Source of the DNA: Coriaria nepalensis
Taxonomy: Eukaryota; Streptophyta; Magnoliopsida; Cucurbitales; Coriariaceae
Length of the DNA: 64,000 bases
Assembly: GCA_027186245.1 (NCBI GenBank)
Contig: CP114481.1
Span: forward strand, 47,027,501 to 47,091,500
Direction: 5' to 3'
Below the pieces are notes generated by a model. It saw only the letters and a program-made list of their open reading frames with translations. It was not told the DNA's origin and made no database searches. Of this stretch, positions 1 to 11,147 are shown one piece after another (within the stretch, counting starts at the first letter, position 1; every line of letters starts with the position of its first letter). The position numbers and the translations under genes were made by a program.

Positions 1-33
1 GAGTCATTTCAACTCAATATCTTCTTTCAAAGC

Positions 34-47
34 AATTCGAACGAATT
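34..47. other. Perfect dyad AATTCG-AA-CGAATT with EcoRI site
   Basis: A 6-base inverted repeat with a 2-base centre is present in monomers that have T at position 36 (the AATTCGAAC subtype). In the other large subtype (AAGTCGAAC) one arm is broken. The right arm is part of GAATTC, lost in variants reading GCATTC, AAATTC, GAATAC or GAATTG. An EcoRI digest would therefore give a ladder of 142-bp multiples. A role as a protein site is not shown. Confidence 0.75.
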
Positions 48-54
48 CTATTTT

Positions 55-103
55 TGCACTACAAACACAAGTTTTGTGCAAAACTTGCAAATGATCAATG
101 CAA
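55..103. other. Cluster of short inverted repeats in the monomer
   Basis: TGCAC (55-59) pairs with GTGCA (76-80), and inside it CACAA (66-70) pairs with TTGTG (74-78) around a 3-base loop. Immediately downstream TTGCA (85-89) pairs with TGCAA (99-103) around the palindrome TGATCA (92-97). Nearly all monomers keep these arms. The very common G/C switch at position 71 lies in the 3-base loop and so leaves the small stem intact. Dyad-rich satellites able to form non-B DNA have been proposed as centromere features where a CENP-B box is missing. Applying that here is inference. Confidence 0.6.
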
Positions 104-132
104 GGAAAGTGTCCCTTCGTTTAACCTTAAAA

Positions 133-154
133 TCATTTCAATGAGTCATTTCAA
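133..154. repeat. Internal 9-base direct repeat around an AP-1/GCN4-like site
   Basis: TCATTTCAA occurs at 133-141 and again at 146-154, 13 bases apart across the monomer junction as defined here. Between and overlapping them is ATGAGTCAT (141-149), which fits the consensus bound by bZIP proteins of the AP-1/GCN4 type. The pair may be a relic of a shorter ancestral repeat. Variants seen elsewhere include ATGAGTCAG, ATGACTCAT (still fitting the consensus) and ATGAGTTAT or ATGTGTCAT (not fitting). Actual binding is unknown. Confidence 0.6.
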
Positions 155-3100
155 CTCAATATCTTCTTTCAAAGCAATTCGAACGAATTCTATTTTTGCA
201 CTACAAACACAACTTTTGTGCATAACTTGCAAATGATCAATGCAAGGAAAGTGTCAATTCGTTTAACCTTAAAATCATTTCAATGAGTCATTTCAACTCA
301 ATATCTTCTTTCAAAGCAATTCGAACGAATACTATTTTTGCACTACAAACACAAGTTTTGTGCATAACTTGCAAATGATCAATGCAAGGAAAGTGTCCAT
401 TCGTTTAACCTTAAAATTATTTCAATGAGTCATTTCAACTCAATATCTTCTTTCAAAGCAATTCGAACGAATTCTATTTTTGCACTACAAACACAACTTT
501 TGTGCATAACTTGCAAATGATCAATGCAAGGAAAGTGTGCACTCGTTTAACCTTAAAATCATTTCAATGAGTCATTTCAACTCAATATCTTCTTTCAAAG
601 CAATTCGAACGAATTCTATTTTTGCACTACAAACACAAGTTTTGTGCAAAACTTGCAAATGATCAATGCAAGGAAAGTGTCCCTTCGTTTAACCTTAAAA
701 TCATTTCAATGAGTCATTTCAACTCAATATCTTCTTTCAAAGCAATTCGAACGAATTCTATTTTTGCACTACAAACACAACTTTTGTGCATAACTTGCAA
801 ATGATCAATGCAAGGAAAGTGTGCATTCGTTTAACCTTAAAATCATTTCAATGAGTCATTTCAACTCAATATCTTCTTTCAAAGCAATTCGAACGAATTC
901 TATTTTCGCACTACAAACACAACTTTCGTGCATAACTTGGAAATGATCAATGCAAGAGAAGTGTGCTTTCGTTTAACCTTAAAATCATTCCAATGAGTCA
1001 GTCCAAGTCAATAACTTATTTCAAAGCAAGTCGAACGAATTCTATTTTTGCACTACAAACACAAGTTTTGTGCATAACTTGCAAATGATCAATGCAAGGA
1101 AAGTGTGCATTCGTTTAACCTTAAAATCATTTCAATGAGTTATTTCGACTCAATATCTTCTTTCAAAGCAAGTCGAACGCATTCTATTTTTGCACTACAA
1201 ACACAACTTTTGTGCATAACTTGGAAATGATCAATGCAAGGAAAGTGTGCATTCGTTAAACCTTAAAATCTTTTCAATGAGTCATTTCAACTCAATAACT
1301 TATCTCAAAGGCACTCGAACGAATTCTATTTTTGCACTACAAACACAAGTTTTGTGCATAACTTCCAAATGATCATTGCAAGGAAAGTGTGCATTCGTTT
1401 AACCTTAAAATCATTCCAATGAGTCAGTCCAAGTCAATAACTTATTTCAAAGCAAGTCAAACGAATTCTATTTTTGCACTACAAACACAAGTTTTGTGCA
1501 AAACTTGCAAATGATCAATGCAAGGAAAGTGTCCCTTCGTTTAACCTTAAAATCATTTCAATGAGTCATTTCAACTCAATATCTTCTTTCAAAGCAATTC
1601 GAACGAATTCTATTTTTGCACTACAAACACAACTTTTGTGCATAACTTGCAAATGATCAATGCAAGGAAAGTGTCAATTCGTTTAACCTTAAAATCATTT
1701 CAATGAGTCATTTCAACTCAATATCTTCTTTCAAAGCAATTCGAACGAATACTATTTTTGCACTACAAACACAAGTTTTGTGCATAACTTGCAAATGATC
1801 AATGCAAAGAAAGTGTCCATTCGTTTAACCTTAAAATTATTTCAATGAGTCATTTCAACTCAATATCTTCTTTCAAAGCAATTCGAACGAATTCTATTTT
1901 TGCACTACAAACACAACTTTTGTGCATAACTTGCAAATGATCAATGCAAGGAAAGTGTGCACTCGTTTAACCTTAAAATCATTTCAATGAGTCATTTCAA
2001 CTCAATATCTTCTTTCAAAGCAATTCGAACGAATTCTATTTTTGCACTACAAACACAAGTTTTGTGCAAAACTTGCAAATGATCAATGCAAGGAAAGTGT
2101 CCCTTCGTTTAACCTTAAAATCATTTCAATGAGTCATTTCAACTCAATATCTTCTTTCAAAGCAATTCGAACGAATTCTATTTTTGCACTACAAACACAA
2201 CTTTTGTGCATAACTTGCAAATGATCAATGCAAGGAAAGTGTGCATTCGTTTAACCTTAAAATCATTTCAATGAGTCATTTCAACTCAATATCTTCTTTC
2301 AAAGCAATTCGAACGAATTCTATTTTCGCACTACAAACACAACTTTCGTGCATAACTTGGAAATGATCAATGCAAGAGAAGTGTGCTTTCGTTTAACCTT
2401 AAAATCATTCCAATGAGTCAGTCCAAGTCAATAACTTATTTCAAAGCAAGTCGAACGAATTCTATTTTTGCACTACAAACACAACTTTCGTGCATAACTT
2501 GGAAATGATCAATGCAAGAGAAGTGTGCTTTCGTTTAACCTTAAAATCATTCCAATGAGTCAGTCCAAGTCAATAACTTATTTCAAAGCAAGTCGAACGA
2601 ATTCTATTTTTGCACTACAAACACAAGTTTTGTGCATAACTTGCAAATGATCAATGCAAGGAAAGTGTGCATTCGTTTAACCTTAAAATCTTTTCAATGA
2701 GTCATTTCAAGTCAATAACTTATTTCAAAGCAAGTCGAACGAATTCTATTTTTGCACTACAAACACAAGTTTTGTGCATAACTTCCAAATGATCAAGGCA
2801 AGGAAAGTGTGCATTCGTTGAACCTTAAAATCTTTTCAATGAGTCATTTCAAGTCAATAACTTATTTCAAAGGCACTCGAACGAATTCTATTTTTGCACT
2901 ACAAACACAAGTTTTGTGCATAACTTCCAAATGATCATTGCAAGGAAAGTGTGCATTCGTTTAACCTTAAAATCATTCCAATGAGTCAGTCCAAGTCAAT
3001 AACTTATTTCAAAGCAAGTCAAACGAATTCTATTTTTGCACTACAAACACAAGTTTTGTGCATAACTTGCAAATGATCAATGCAAGGAAAGTGTCAATTC

Positions 3101-3489
3101 GTTTAACCTTAAAATCATTTCACTGAGTCATTTCAACTCAATATCTTCTTTCAAAGCAATTCGAACGAATACTATTTTTGCACTACAAACACAAGTTTTG
3201 TGCATAACTTGCAAATGATCAATGCAAGGAAAGTGTCCATTCGTTTAACCTTAAAATTATTTCAATGAGTCATTTCAACTCAATATCTTCTTTCAAAGCA
3301 ATTCGAACGAATTCTATTTTTGCACTACAAACACAACTTTTGTGCATAACTTGCAAATGATCAATGCAAGGAAAGTGTGCACTCGTTTAACCTTAAAATC
3401 ATTTCAATGAGTCATTTCAACTCAATATCTTCTTTCAAAGCAATTCGAACGAATTCTATTTTTGCACTACAAACACAAGTTTTGTGCAA

Positions 3490-6075
3490 AACTTGCAAAT
3501 GATCAATGCAAGGAAAGTGTGCACTCGTTTAACCTTAAAATCATTTCAATGAGTCATTTCAACTCAATATCTTCTTTCAAAGCAATTCGAACGAATTCTA
3601 TTTTTGCACTACAAACACAAGTTTTGTGCATAACTTGCAAATGATCAATGCAAGGAAAGTGTCCCTTCGTTTAACCTTAAAATCATTTCAATGAGTCATT
3701 TCAACTCAATATCTTCTTTCAAAGCAATTCGAACGAATTCTATTTGTGCACTACAAACACAACTTTTGTGCATAACTTGCAAATGATCAATGCAAGGAAA
3801 GTTTGCATTCGTTTAACCTTAAAATCATTTCAATGAGTCATTTCAAGTCAATAACTTATCTCAAATCAAGTCGAACAAATTCTATTTTTGCACTACAAAC
3901 ACAAGTTTTGTGCATAACTTGCAAATGATCAATGCAATGAAGGTGTCCATTCGTTTAACCTTAAAATCATTTCAATGAGTCATTTCAACTCAATATCTTC
4001 TTTCAAAGCAATTCGAACGAATTCTATTTTCGCACTACAAACACAACTTTTGTGCATAACTTGGAAATGATCAATGCAAGAAAAGTGTGCTTTCGTTTAA
4101 CCTTAAAATCATTCCAATGAGTCAGTCCAAGTCAATAACTTATTTCAAAGCAAGTCGAACGAATTCTATTTTTGCACTACAAACACAAGTTTTGTGCATA
4201 ACTTGCAAATGATCAATGCAAGGAAAGTGTGCATTCGTTTAACCTTAAAATCATTTCAATGAGTTATTTCAACTCAATATCTTCTTTCAAAGCAAGTCGA
4301 ACGCATTCTATTTTTGCACTACAAACACAACTTTTGTGCATAACTTGGAAATGATCAATGCAAGGAAAGTGTGCATTCGTTGAACCTTAAAATCTTTTCA
4401 ATGAGTCATTTCAAGTCAATAACTTATTTCAAAGCAAGTCGAACGAATTCTATTTTTGCACTACAAACACAAGTTTTGTGCATAACTTCCAAATGATCAA
4501 GGCAAGGAAAGTGTGCATTCGTTGAACCTTAAAATCTTTTCAATGAGTCATTTCAAGTCAATAACTTATTTCAAAGGCATTCGAACGAATTCTATTTTTG
4601 CACTACAAACACAAGTTTTGTGCATAACTTCCAAATGATCATTGCAAGGAAAGTGTGCATTCGTTTAACCTTAAAATCATTCCAATGAGTCAGTCCAAGT
4701 CAATAACTTATTTCAAAGCAAGTCAAACGAATTCTATTTTTGCACTACAAACACAAGTTTTGTGCATAACTTGCAAATGATCAATGCAAGGAAAGTGTGC
4801 ACTCGTTTAACCTTAAAATCATTTCAATGAGTCATTTCAACTCAATATCTTCTTTCAAAGCAATTCGAACGAATTCTATTTTTGCACTACAAACACAAGT
4901 TTTGTGCATAACTTGCAAATGATCAATGCAAGGAAAGTGTCCCTTCGTTTAACCTTAAAATCATTTCAATGAGTCATTTCAACTCAATATCTTCTTTCAA
5001 AGCAATTCGAACGAATTCTATTTTTGCACTACAAACACAACTTTTGTGCATAACTTGCAAATGATCAATGCAAGGAAAGTTTGCATTCGTTTAACCTTAA
5101 AATCATTTCAATGAGTCATTTCAAGTCAATAACTTATCTCAAATCAAGTCGAACAAATTCTATTTTTGCACTACAAACACAAGTTTTGTGCATAACTTGC
5201 AAATGATCAATGCAATGAAGGTGTCCATTCGTTTAACCTTAAAATCATTTCAATGAGTCATTTCAACTCAATATCTTCTTTCAAAGCAATTCGAACGAAT
5301 TCTATTTTCGCACTACAAACACAACTTTTGTGCATAACTTGGAAATGATCAATGCAAGAAAAGTGTGCTTTCGTTTAACCTTAAAATCATTCCAATGAGT
5401 CAGTCCAAGTCAATAACTTATTTCAAAGCAAGTCGAACGAATTCTATTTTTGCACTACGAACACAAGTTTTGTGCATAACTTGCAAATGATCAATGCAAG
5501 GAAAGTGTGCATTCGTTTAACCTTAAAATCATTTCAATGAGTTATTTCAACTCAATATCTTCTTTCAAAGCAAGTCGAACGCATTCTATTTTTGCACTAC
5601 AAACACAACTTTTGTGCATAACTTGGAAATGATCAATGCAAGGAAAGTGTGCATTCGTTGAACCTTAAAATCTTTTCAATGAGTCATTTCAAGTCAATAA
5701 CTTATTTCAAAGCAAGTCGAACGAATTCTATTTTTGCACTACAAACACAAGTTTTGTGCATAACTTCCAAATGATCAAGGCAAGGAAAGTGTGCATTCGT
5801 TGAACCTTAAAATCTTTTCAATGAGTCATTTCAAGTCAATAACTTATTTCAAAGGCATTCGAACGAATTCTATTTTTGCACTACAAAAACAAGTTTTGTG
5901 CATAACTTCCAAATGATCATTGCAAGGAAAGTGTGCATTCGTTTAACCTTAAAATCATTCCAATGAGTCAGTCCAAGTCAATAACTTATTTCAAAGCAAG
6001 TCAAACGAATTCTATTTTTGCACTACAAACACAAGTTTTGTGCATAACTTGCAAATGATCAATGCAAGGAAAGTG
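3490..6075 (+). repeat. HOR of 9 monomers (1,278 bp), two units
   Basis: Bases 3,490-4,797 match 4,768-6,075 at a shift of exactly 1,278. Shared markers in order are GTGCACTCG, GTCCCTTCG, GTTTGCATTCG, GCAATGAAGGTG, ATTTTCGCAC, GAGTTATTTC, GATCAAGGCAAGG and AGGCATTCG. Few differences were seen, for example TATTTGTGC against TATTTTTGC near 3,743 and 5,021, and single changes near 5,459 and 5,887. The match ends where GTGTGCACTCG in the first meets GTGTCAATTCG after the second. Confidence 0.88.
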
Positions 6076-6809
6076 TCAATTCGTTTAACCTTAAAATCAT
6101 TTCAATGAGTCATTTCAACTCAATATCTTCTTTCAAAGCAATTCGAACGAATACTATTTTTGCACTACAAACACAAGTTTTGTGCATAACTTGCAAATGA
6201 TCAATGCAAGGAAAGTGTGCATTCGTTTAACCTTAAAATCATTTCAATGAGTCATTTCAACTCAATATCTTCTTTCAAAGCAATTCGAACGAATTCTATT
6301 TTTGCACTACAAACACAACTTTTGTGCATAACTTGCAAATGATCAATGCAAGGAAAGCGTGCACTCGTTTAACCTTAAAATCATTTCAATGAGTCATTTC
6401 AACTCAATATCTTCTTTCAAAGCAATTCGAACGAATTCTATTTTTGCACTACAAACACAAGTTTTGTGCATAACTTGCAAATGATCAATGCAAGGAAATT
6501 GTCCATTCGTTTAAACTTAAAATCATTTCAATGAGTCATTTCAAGTCAATAACTTATTTCAAATCAAGTAGAACAAATTCTATTTTTGAACTACAAACAC
6601 AAGTTTTGTGCATAACTTGCAAATGATCAAAGCAAGGAAAGTGTCAATTCGTTTAACCTTAAAATCATTTCAATGAGTCATTTCAACTCAATATCTTCTT
6701 TCAAAGCAATTCGAACGAATTCTATTTTTGCACTACAAACACAACTTTTGTGCATAACTTGCAAATGATCAATGCAAGGAAAGTGTCCATTCGTTTAACC
6801 TTAAAATCA
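6076..6809 (+). repeat. Transitional monomers without clear HOR
   Basis: These about five monomers continue the 142-base register but do not fit the 9-mer pair on the left or the 16-mer duplication on the right. They include an unusual AAATTGTCCATTCGTTTAAAC type near 6,497, a TTTGAACTAC variant near 6,587 and GATCAAAGCAAGG near 6,628. Only satellite sequence is visible. Confidence 0.75.
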
Positions 6810-9800
6810 TTTCAATGAGTCATTTCAACTCAATAACTTATTTCAAATCAAGTCGAACAAATTCTATTTTTGCACAACAAACACAAGTTTTGTGCATAAC
6901 TTGCAAATGATCAATGCAAGGAAAGTGTCCATTCGTTTAACCTTAAAATCATTTCAATGAGTCATTTCAACTCAATAACTTATTTCAAAGCAAGTCGAAC
7001 AAATTCTATTTTTGCACTACAAACACAAGTTTTGTGCATAACTTGCAAATGATCAATGCAAGTAAAGTGTCAATTCGTTTAACCTTAAAATCATTTCAAT
7101 GAGTCATTTCAACTCAATATCTTCTTTCAAAGCAATTCGAACGAATTCAATTTTTGCACTACAAACACAAGTTTTGTGCATAACTTGCAAATGATCAATG
7201 CAAGGAAAGTGTGCACTCGTTTAACCTTAAAATCATTTCAATGAGTCATTTCAACTCAATATCTTCTTTCAAAGCAATTCGAACGAATTCTATTTTCGCA
7301 CTACAAACACAACTTTTGTGCATAACTTGGAAATGATCAATGCAAGAAAAGTGTGCTTTCGTTTAACCTTAAAATCATTCCAATGAGTCAGTCCAAGTCA
7401 ATAACTTATTTCAAAGCAAGTCGAACGAATTCTATTTTTGCACTACAAACACAAGTTTTGTGCATAACTTGCAAATGATCAATGCAAGGAAAGTGTGCAT
7501 TCGTTTAACCTTAAAATCATTTCAATGAGTTATTTCAATTCAATATCTTCTTTCAAAGCAAGTCGAACGCATTCTATTTTTGCACTACAAACACAACTTT
7601 TGTGCATAACTTGGAAATGATCAATGCAAGGAAAGTGTGCATTCGTTGAACCTTAAAATCTTTTCAATGAGTCATTTCAAGTCAATAACTTCTTTCAAAG
7701 CAATTCGAACGAATTCTATTTTTGCACTACAAACACAAGTTTTGTGCAAAACTTGCAAATGATCAATGCAAGGAAAGTGTCCATTCGTTTAACCTTAAAA
7801 TCATTTCAATGAGTCATTTCAACTCAATAACTTATTTCAAATCAAGTCGAACAAATTCTATTTTTGCACAACAAACACAAGTTTTGTGCATAACTTGCAA
7901 ATGATCAATGCAAGGAAAGTGTGCATTCGTTTAACCTTAAAATCATTTCAATGAGTCATTTCAACTCAATATCTTCTTTCAAAGCAATTCGAACGAATTC
8001 TATTTTTGCACTACAAACACAACTTTTGTGCATAACATGCAAATGATCAATGCAAGGAAAGCGTGCACTCGTTTAACCTTAAAATCATTTCAATGAGTCA
8101 TTTCAACTCAATATCTTCTTTCAAAGCAATTCGAACGAATTCTATTTTTGCACTACAAACACAAGTTTTGTGCAAAACTTGCAAATGATCAATGCAAGGA
8201 AAGTGTCCCTTCGTTTAACCTTAAAATCATTTCAATGAGTCATTTCAACTCAATATCTTCTTTCAAAGCAATTCGAACGAATTCTATTTTTGCACTACAA
8301 ACACAACTTTTGTGCATAACTTGCAAATGATCAATGCAAGGAAAGTGTGCACTCGTTTAACCTTAAAATCATTTCAATGAGTCATTTCAACTCAATATCT
8401 TCTTTCAAAGCAATTCGAACGAATTCTATTTTTGCACTACAAACACAAGTTTTGTGCAAAACTTGCAAATGATCAATGCAAGGAAAGTGTCCCTTCGTTT
8501 AACCTTAAAATCATTTCAATGAGTCATTTCAACTCAATATCTTCTTTCAAAGCAATTCGAACGAATTCTATTTTTGCACTACAAACACAACTTTTGTGCA
8601 TAACTTGCAAATGATCAATGCAAGGAAAGTGTCAATTCGTTTAACCTTAAAATCATTTCAATGAGTCATTTCAACTCAATATCTTCTTTCAAAGCAATTC
8701 GAACGAATACTATTTTTGCACTACAAACACAAGTTTTGTGCATAACTTGCAAATGATCAATGCAAGGAAAGTGTCCATTCGTTTAACCTTAAAATTATTT
8801 CAATGAGTCATTTCAACTCAATATCTTCTTTCAAAGCAATTCGAACGAATTCTATTTTTGCACTACAAACACAAGTTTTGTGCATAACTTGCAAATGATC
8901 AATGCAAGGAAAGTGTGCATTCGTTTAACCTTAAAATCATTTCAATGAGTCATTTCAACTCAATATCTTCTTTCAAAGCAATTCGAACGAATTCTATTTT
9001 TGCACTACAAACACAAGTTTTGTGCATAACTTGCAAATGATCAATGCAAGGAAAGTGTGCATTCGTTGAACCTTAAAATCTTTTCAATGAGTCATTTCAA
9101 CTCAATAACTTATTTCAAATCAAGTCGAACAAATTCTATTTTTGCACAACAAACACAAGTTTTGTGCATAACTTGCAAATGATCAATGCAAGGAAAGTGT
9201 CCATTCGTTTAACCTTAAAATCATTTCAATGAGTCATTTCAACTCAATAACTTATTTCAAAGCAAGTCGAACAAATTCTATTTTTGCACTACAAACACAA
9301 GTTTTGTGCATAACTTGCAAATGATCAATGCAAGTAAAGTGTCAATTCGTTTAACCTTAAAATCATTTCAATGAGTCATTTCAACTCAATATCTTCTTTC
9401 AAAGCAATTCGAACGAATTCTATTTTTGCACTACAAACACAAGTTTTGTGCATAACTTGCAAATGATCAATGCAAGGAAAGTGTGCACTCGTTTAACCTT
9501 AAAATCATTTCAATGAGTCATTTCAACTCAATATCTTCTTTCAAAGCAATTCGAACGAATTCTATTTTCGCACTACAAACACAACTTTTGTGCATAACTT
9601 GGAAATGATCAATGCAAGAAAAGTGTGCTTTCGTTTAACCTTAAAATCATTCCAATGAGTCAGTCCAAGTCAATAACTTATTTCAAAGCAAGTCGAACGA
9701 ATTCTATTTTTGCACTACAAACACAAGTTTTGTGCATAACTTGCAAATGATCAATGCAAGGAAAGTGTGCATTCGTTTAACCTTAAAATCATTTCAATGA

Positions 9801-11147
9801 GTTATTTCAACTCAATATCTTCTTTCAAAGCAAGTCGAACGCATTCTATTTTTGCACTACTAACACAACTTTTGTGCATAACTTGGAAATGATCAATGCA
9901 AGGAAAGTGTGCATTCGTTGAACCTTAAAATCTTTTCAATGAGTCATTTCAAGTCAATAACTTCTTTCAAAGCAATTCGAACGAATTCTATTTTTGCACT
10001 ACAAACACAAGTTTTGTGCAAAACTTGCAAATGATCAATGCAAGGAAAGTGTCCATTCGTTTAACCTTAAAATCATTTCAATGAGTCATTTCAACTCAAT
10101 AACTTATTTCAAATTAAGTCGAACAAATTCTATTTTTGCACAACAAACACAAGTTTTGTGCATAACTTGCAAATGATCAATGCAAGGAAAGTGTGCATTC
10201 GTTTAACCTTAAAATCATTTCAATGAGTCATTTCAACTCAATATCTTCTTTCAAAGCAATTCGAACGAATTCTATTTTTGCACTACAAACACAACTTTTG
10301 TGCATAACATGCAAATGATCAATGCAAGGAAAGCGTGCACTCGTTTAACCTTAAAATCATTTCAATGAGTCATTTCAACTCAATATCTTCTTTCAAAGCA
10401 ATTCGAACGAATTCTATTTTTGCACTACAAACACAAGTTTTGTGCAAAACTTGCAAATGATCAATGCAAGGAAAGTGTCCCTTCGTTTAACCTTAAAATC
10501 ATTTCAATGAGTCATTTCAACTCAATATCTTCTTTCAAAGCAATTCGAACGAATTCTATTTTTGCACTACAAACACAACTTTTGTGCATAACTTGCAAAT
10601 GATCAATGCAAGGAAAGTGTGCACTCGTTTAACCTTAAAATCATTTCAATGAGTCATTTCAACTCAATATCTTCTTTCAAAGCAATTCGAACGAATTCTA
10701 TTTTTGCACTACAAACACAAGTTTTGTGCAAAACTTGCAAATGATCAATGCAAGGAAAGTGTCCCTTCGTTTAACCTTAAAATCATTTCAATGAGTCATT
10801 TCAACTCAATATCTTCTTTCAAAGCAATTCGAACGAATTCTATTTTTGCACTACAAACACAACTTTTGTGCATAACTTGCAAATGATCAATGCAAGGAAA
10901 GTGTCAATTCGTTTAACCTTAAAATCATTTCAATGAGTCATTTCAACTCAATATCTTCTTTCAAAGCAATTCGAACGAATACTATTTTTGCACTACAAAC
11001 ACAAGTTTTGTGCATAACTTGCAAATGATCAATGCAAGGAAAGTGTCCATTCGTTTAACCTTAAAATTATTTCAATGAGTCATTTCAACTCAATATCTTC
11101 TTTCAAAGCAATTCGAACGAATTCTATTTTTGCACTACAAACACAAC
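6810..11147 (+). repeat. 16-monomer-spaced duplication (shift 2,272 bp)
   Basis: Bases 6,810-8,875 match 9,082-11,147 at a shift of 2,272. Markers present in both include TGCACAACAAAC (6,871 and 9,143), GCAAGTAAAG, GAGTTATTTC, the AAAACTTGC reading-frame monomers at 7,722/9,994, the rare CATAACATGC (near 8,034 and 10,306) and GGAAAGCGTGC. A handful of single-base changes separate the copies, such as CACTACTAACAC near 9,860. The intervening 8,876-9,081 holds about 1.5 monomers that are not in the first copy. Confidence 0.87.

Larger units (their letters stand above)
1..142 (+). repeat. Reference satellite monomer with internal motifs
   Basis: This first complete unit serves as a map for all others. 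It has 49 A, 47 T, 29 C and 17 G, so the plus strand is C-rich over G. Landmarks are: the GAGTCA start at 1; AATTCG-AA-CGAATT dyad at 34-47 overlapping an EcoRI site at 43-48; T5 tract at 51-55; inverted TGCAC (55-59) and GTGCA (76-80) enclosing CACAA (66-70) and TTGTG (74-78); TTGCA (85-89), palindromic TGATCA (92-97) and TGCAA (99-103); TTCGTT at 116-121; and A4 tract at 129-132. The main variable positions in the array are 13, 20, 24, 36, 45, 71, 87-88, 112-115, 122 and 135. Some changes travel together, which defines monomer subtypes. Confidence 0.93.
41..3022 (+). repeat. HOR of 10 to 11 monomers (1,420 / 1,562 bp), two units
   Basis: Bases 41-1,052 match 1,461-2,472 at a shift of 1,420, sharing markers such as GTCCCTTCG, GAATAC, TTTCGTGCATAACTTGG and GCAAGAGAAG. 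The second unit carries one extra monomer: the TTTCGTG/GCAAGAG type is repeated once more near 2,483-2,550. The closing monomer with AGGCACTCGAAC therefore lies 1,562 bases after its partner (1,279 to 2,841). A third, incomplete unit begins at about 3,023. Unequal exchange by one monomer explains the change of unit length. Confidence 0.85.

Noticed and set aside
66..78. Hairpin CACAA-GTT-TTGTG as a transcription terminator or small RNA
   Set aside because: The stem is only five pairs, AT-rich and present in nearly every monomer. It is part of the satellite and not a terminator behind a gene.
115..131. CENP-B box in the ATTCGTTTAACC / ATTCGTTGAACC part
   Set aside because: The TTCGTTG(A)A start resembles the mammalian box, but the essential CGGG half is missing and replaced by CTTA in all monomers read.
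54..236. A 60-codon reading frame repeated 25 times in 1-23,524 (for example 54-236, 622-804, 23,342-23,524)
   Set aside because: It starts at TTG, not ATG, within a eukaryote-type satellite. It runs across 1.3 monomers in shifting frame (142 is not a multiple of 3) and exists only where CATAAC has become CAAAAC, which removes a TAA stop. Its conservation is that of the repeat, not of a protein.
8034..8046. Octamer ATGCAAAT (POU site) at CATAACATGCAAATG
   Set aside because: It arises from one base change in a single monomer type and its 16-mer copy near 10,306. The usual form TTGCAAAT has one mismatch. Nothing suggests regulation.
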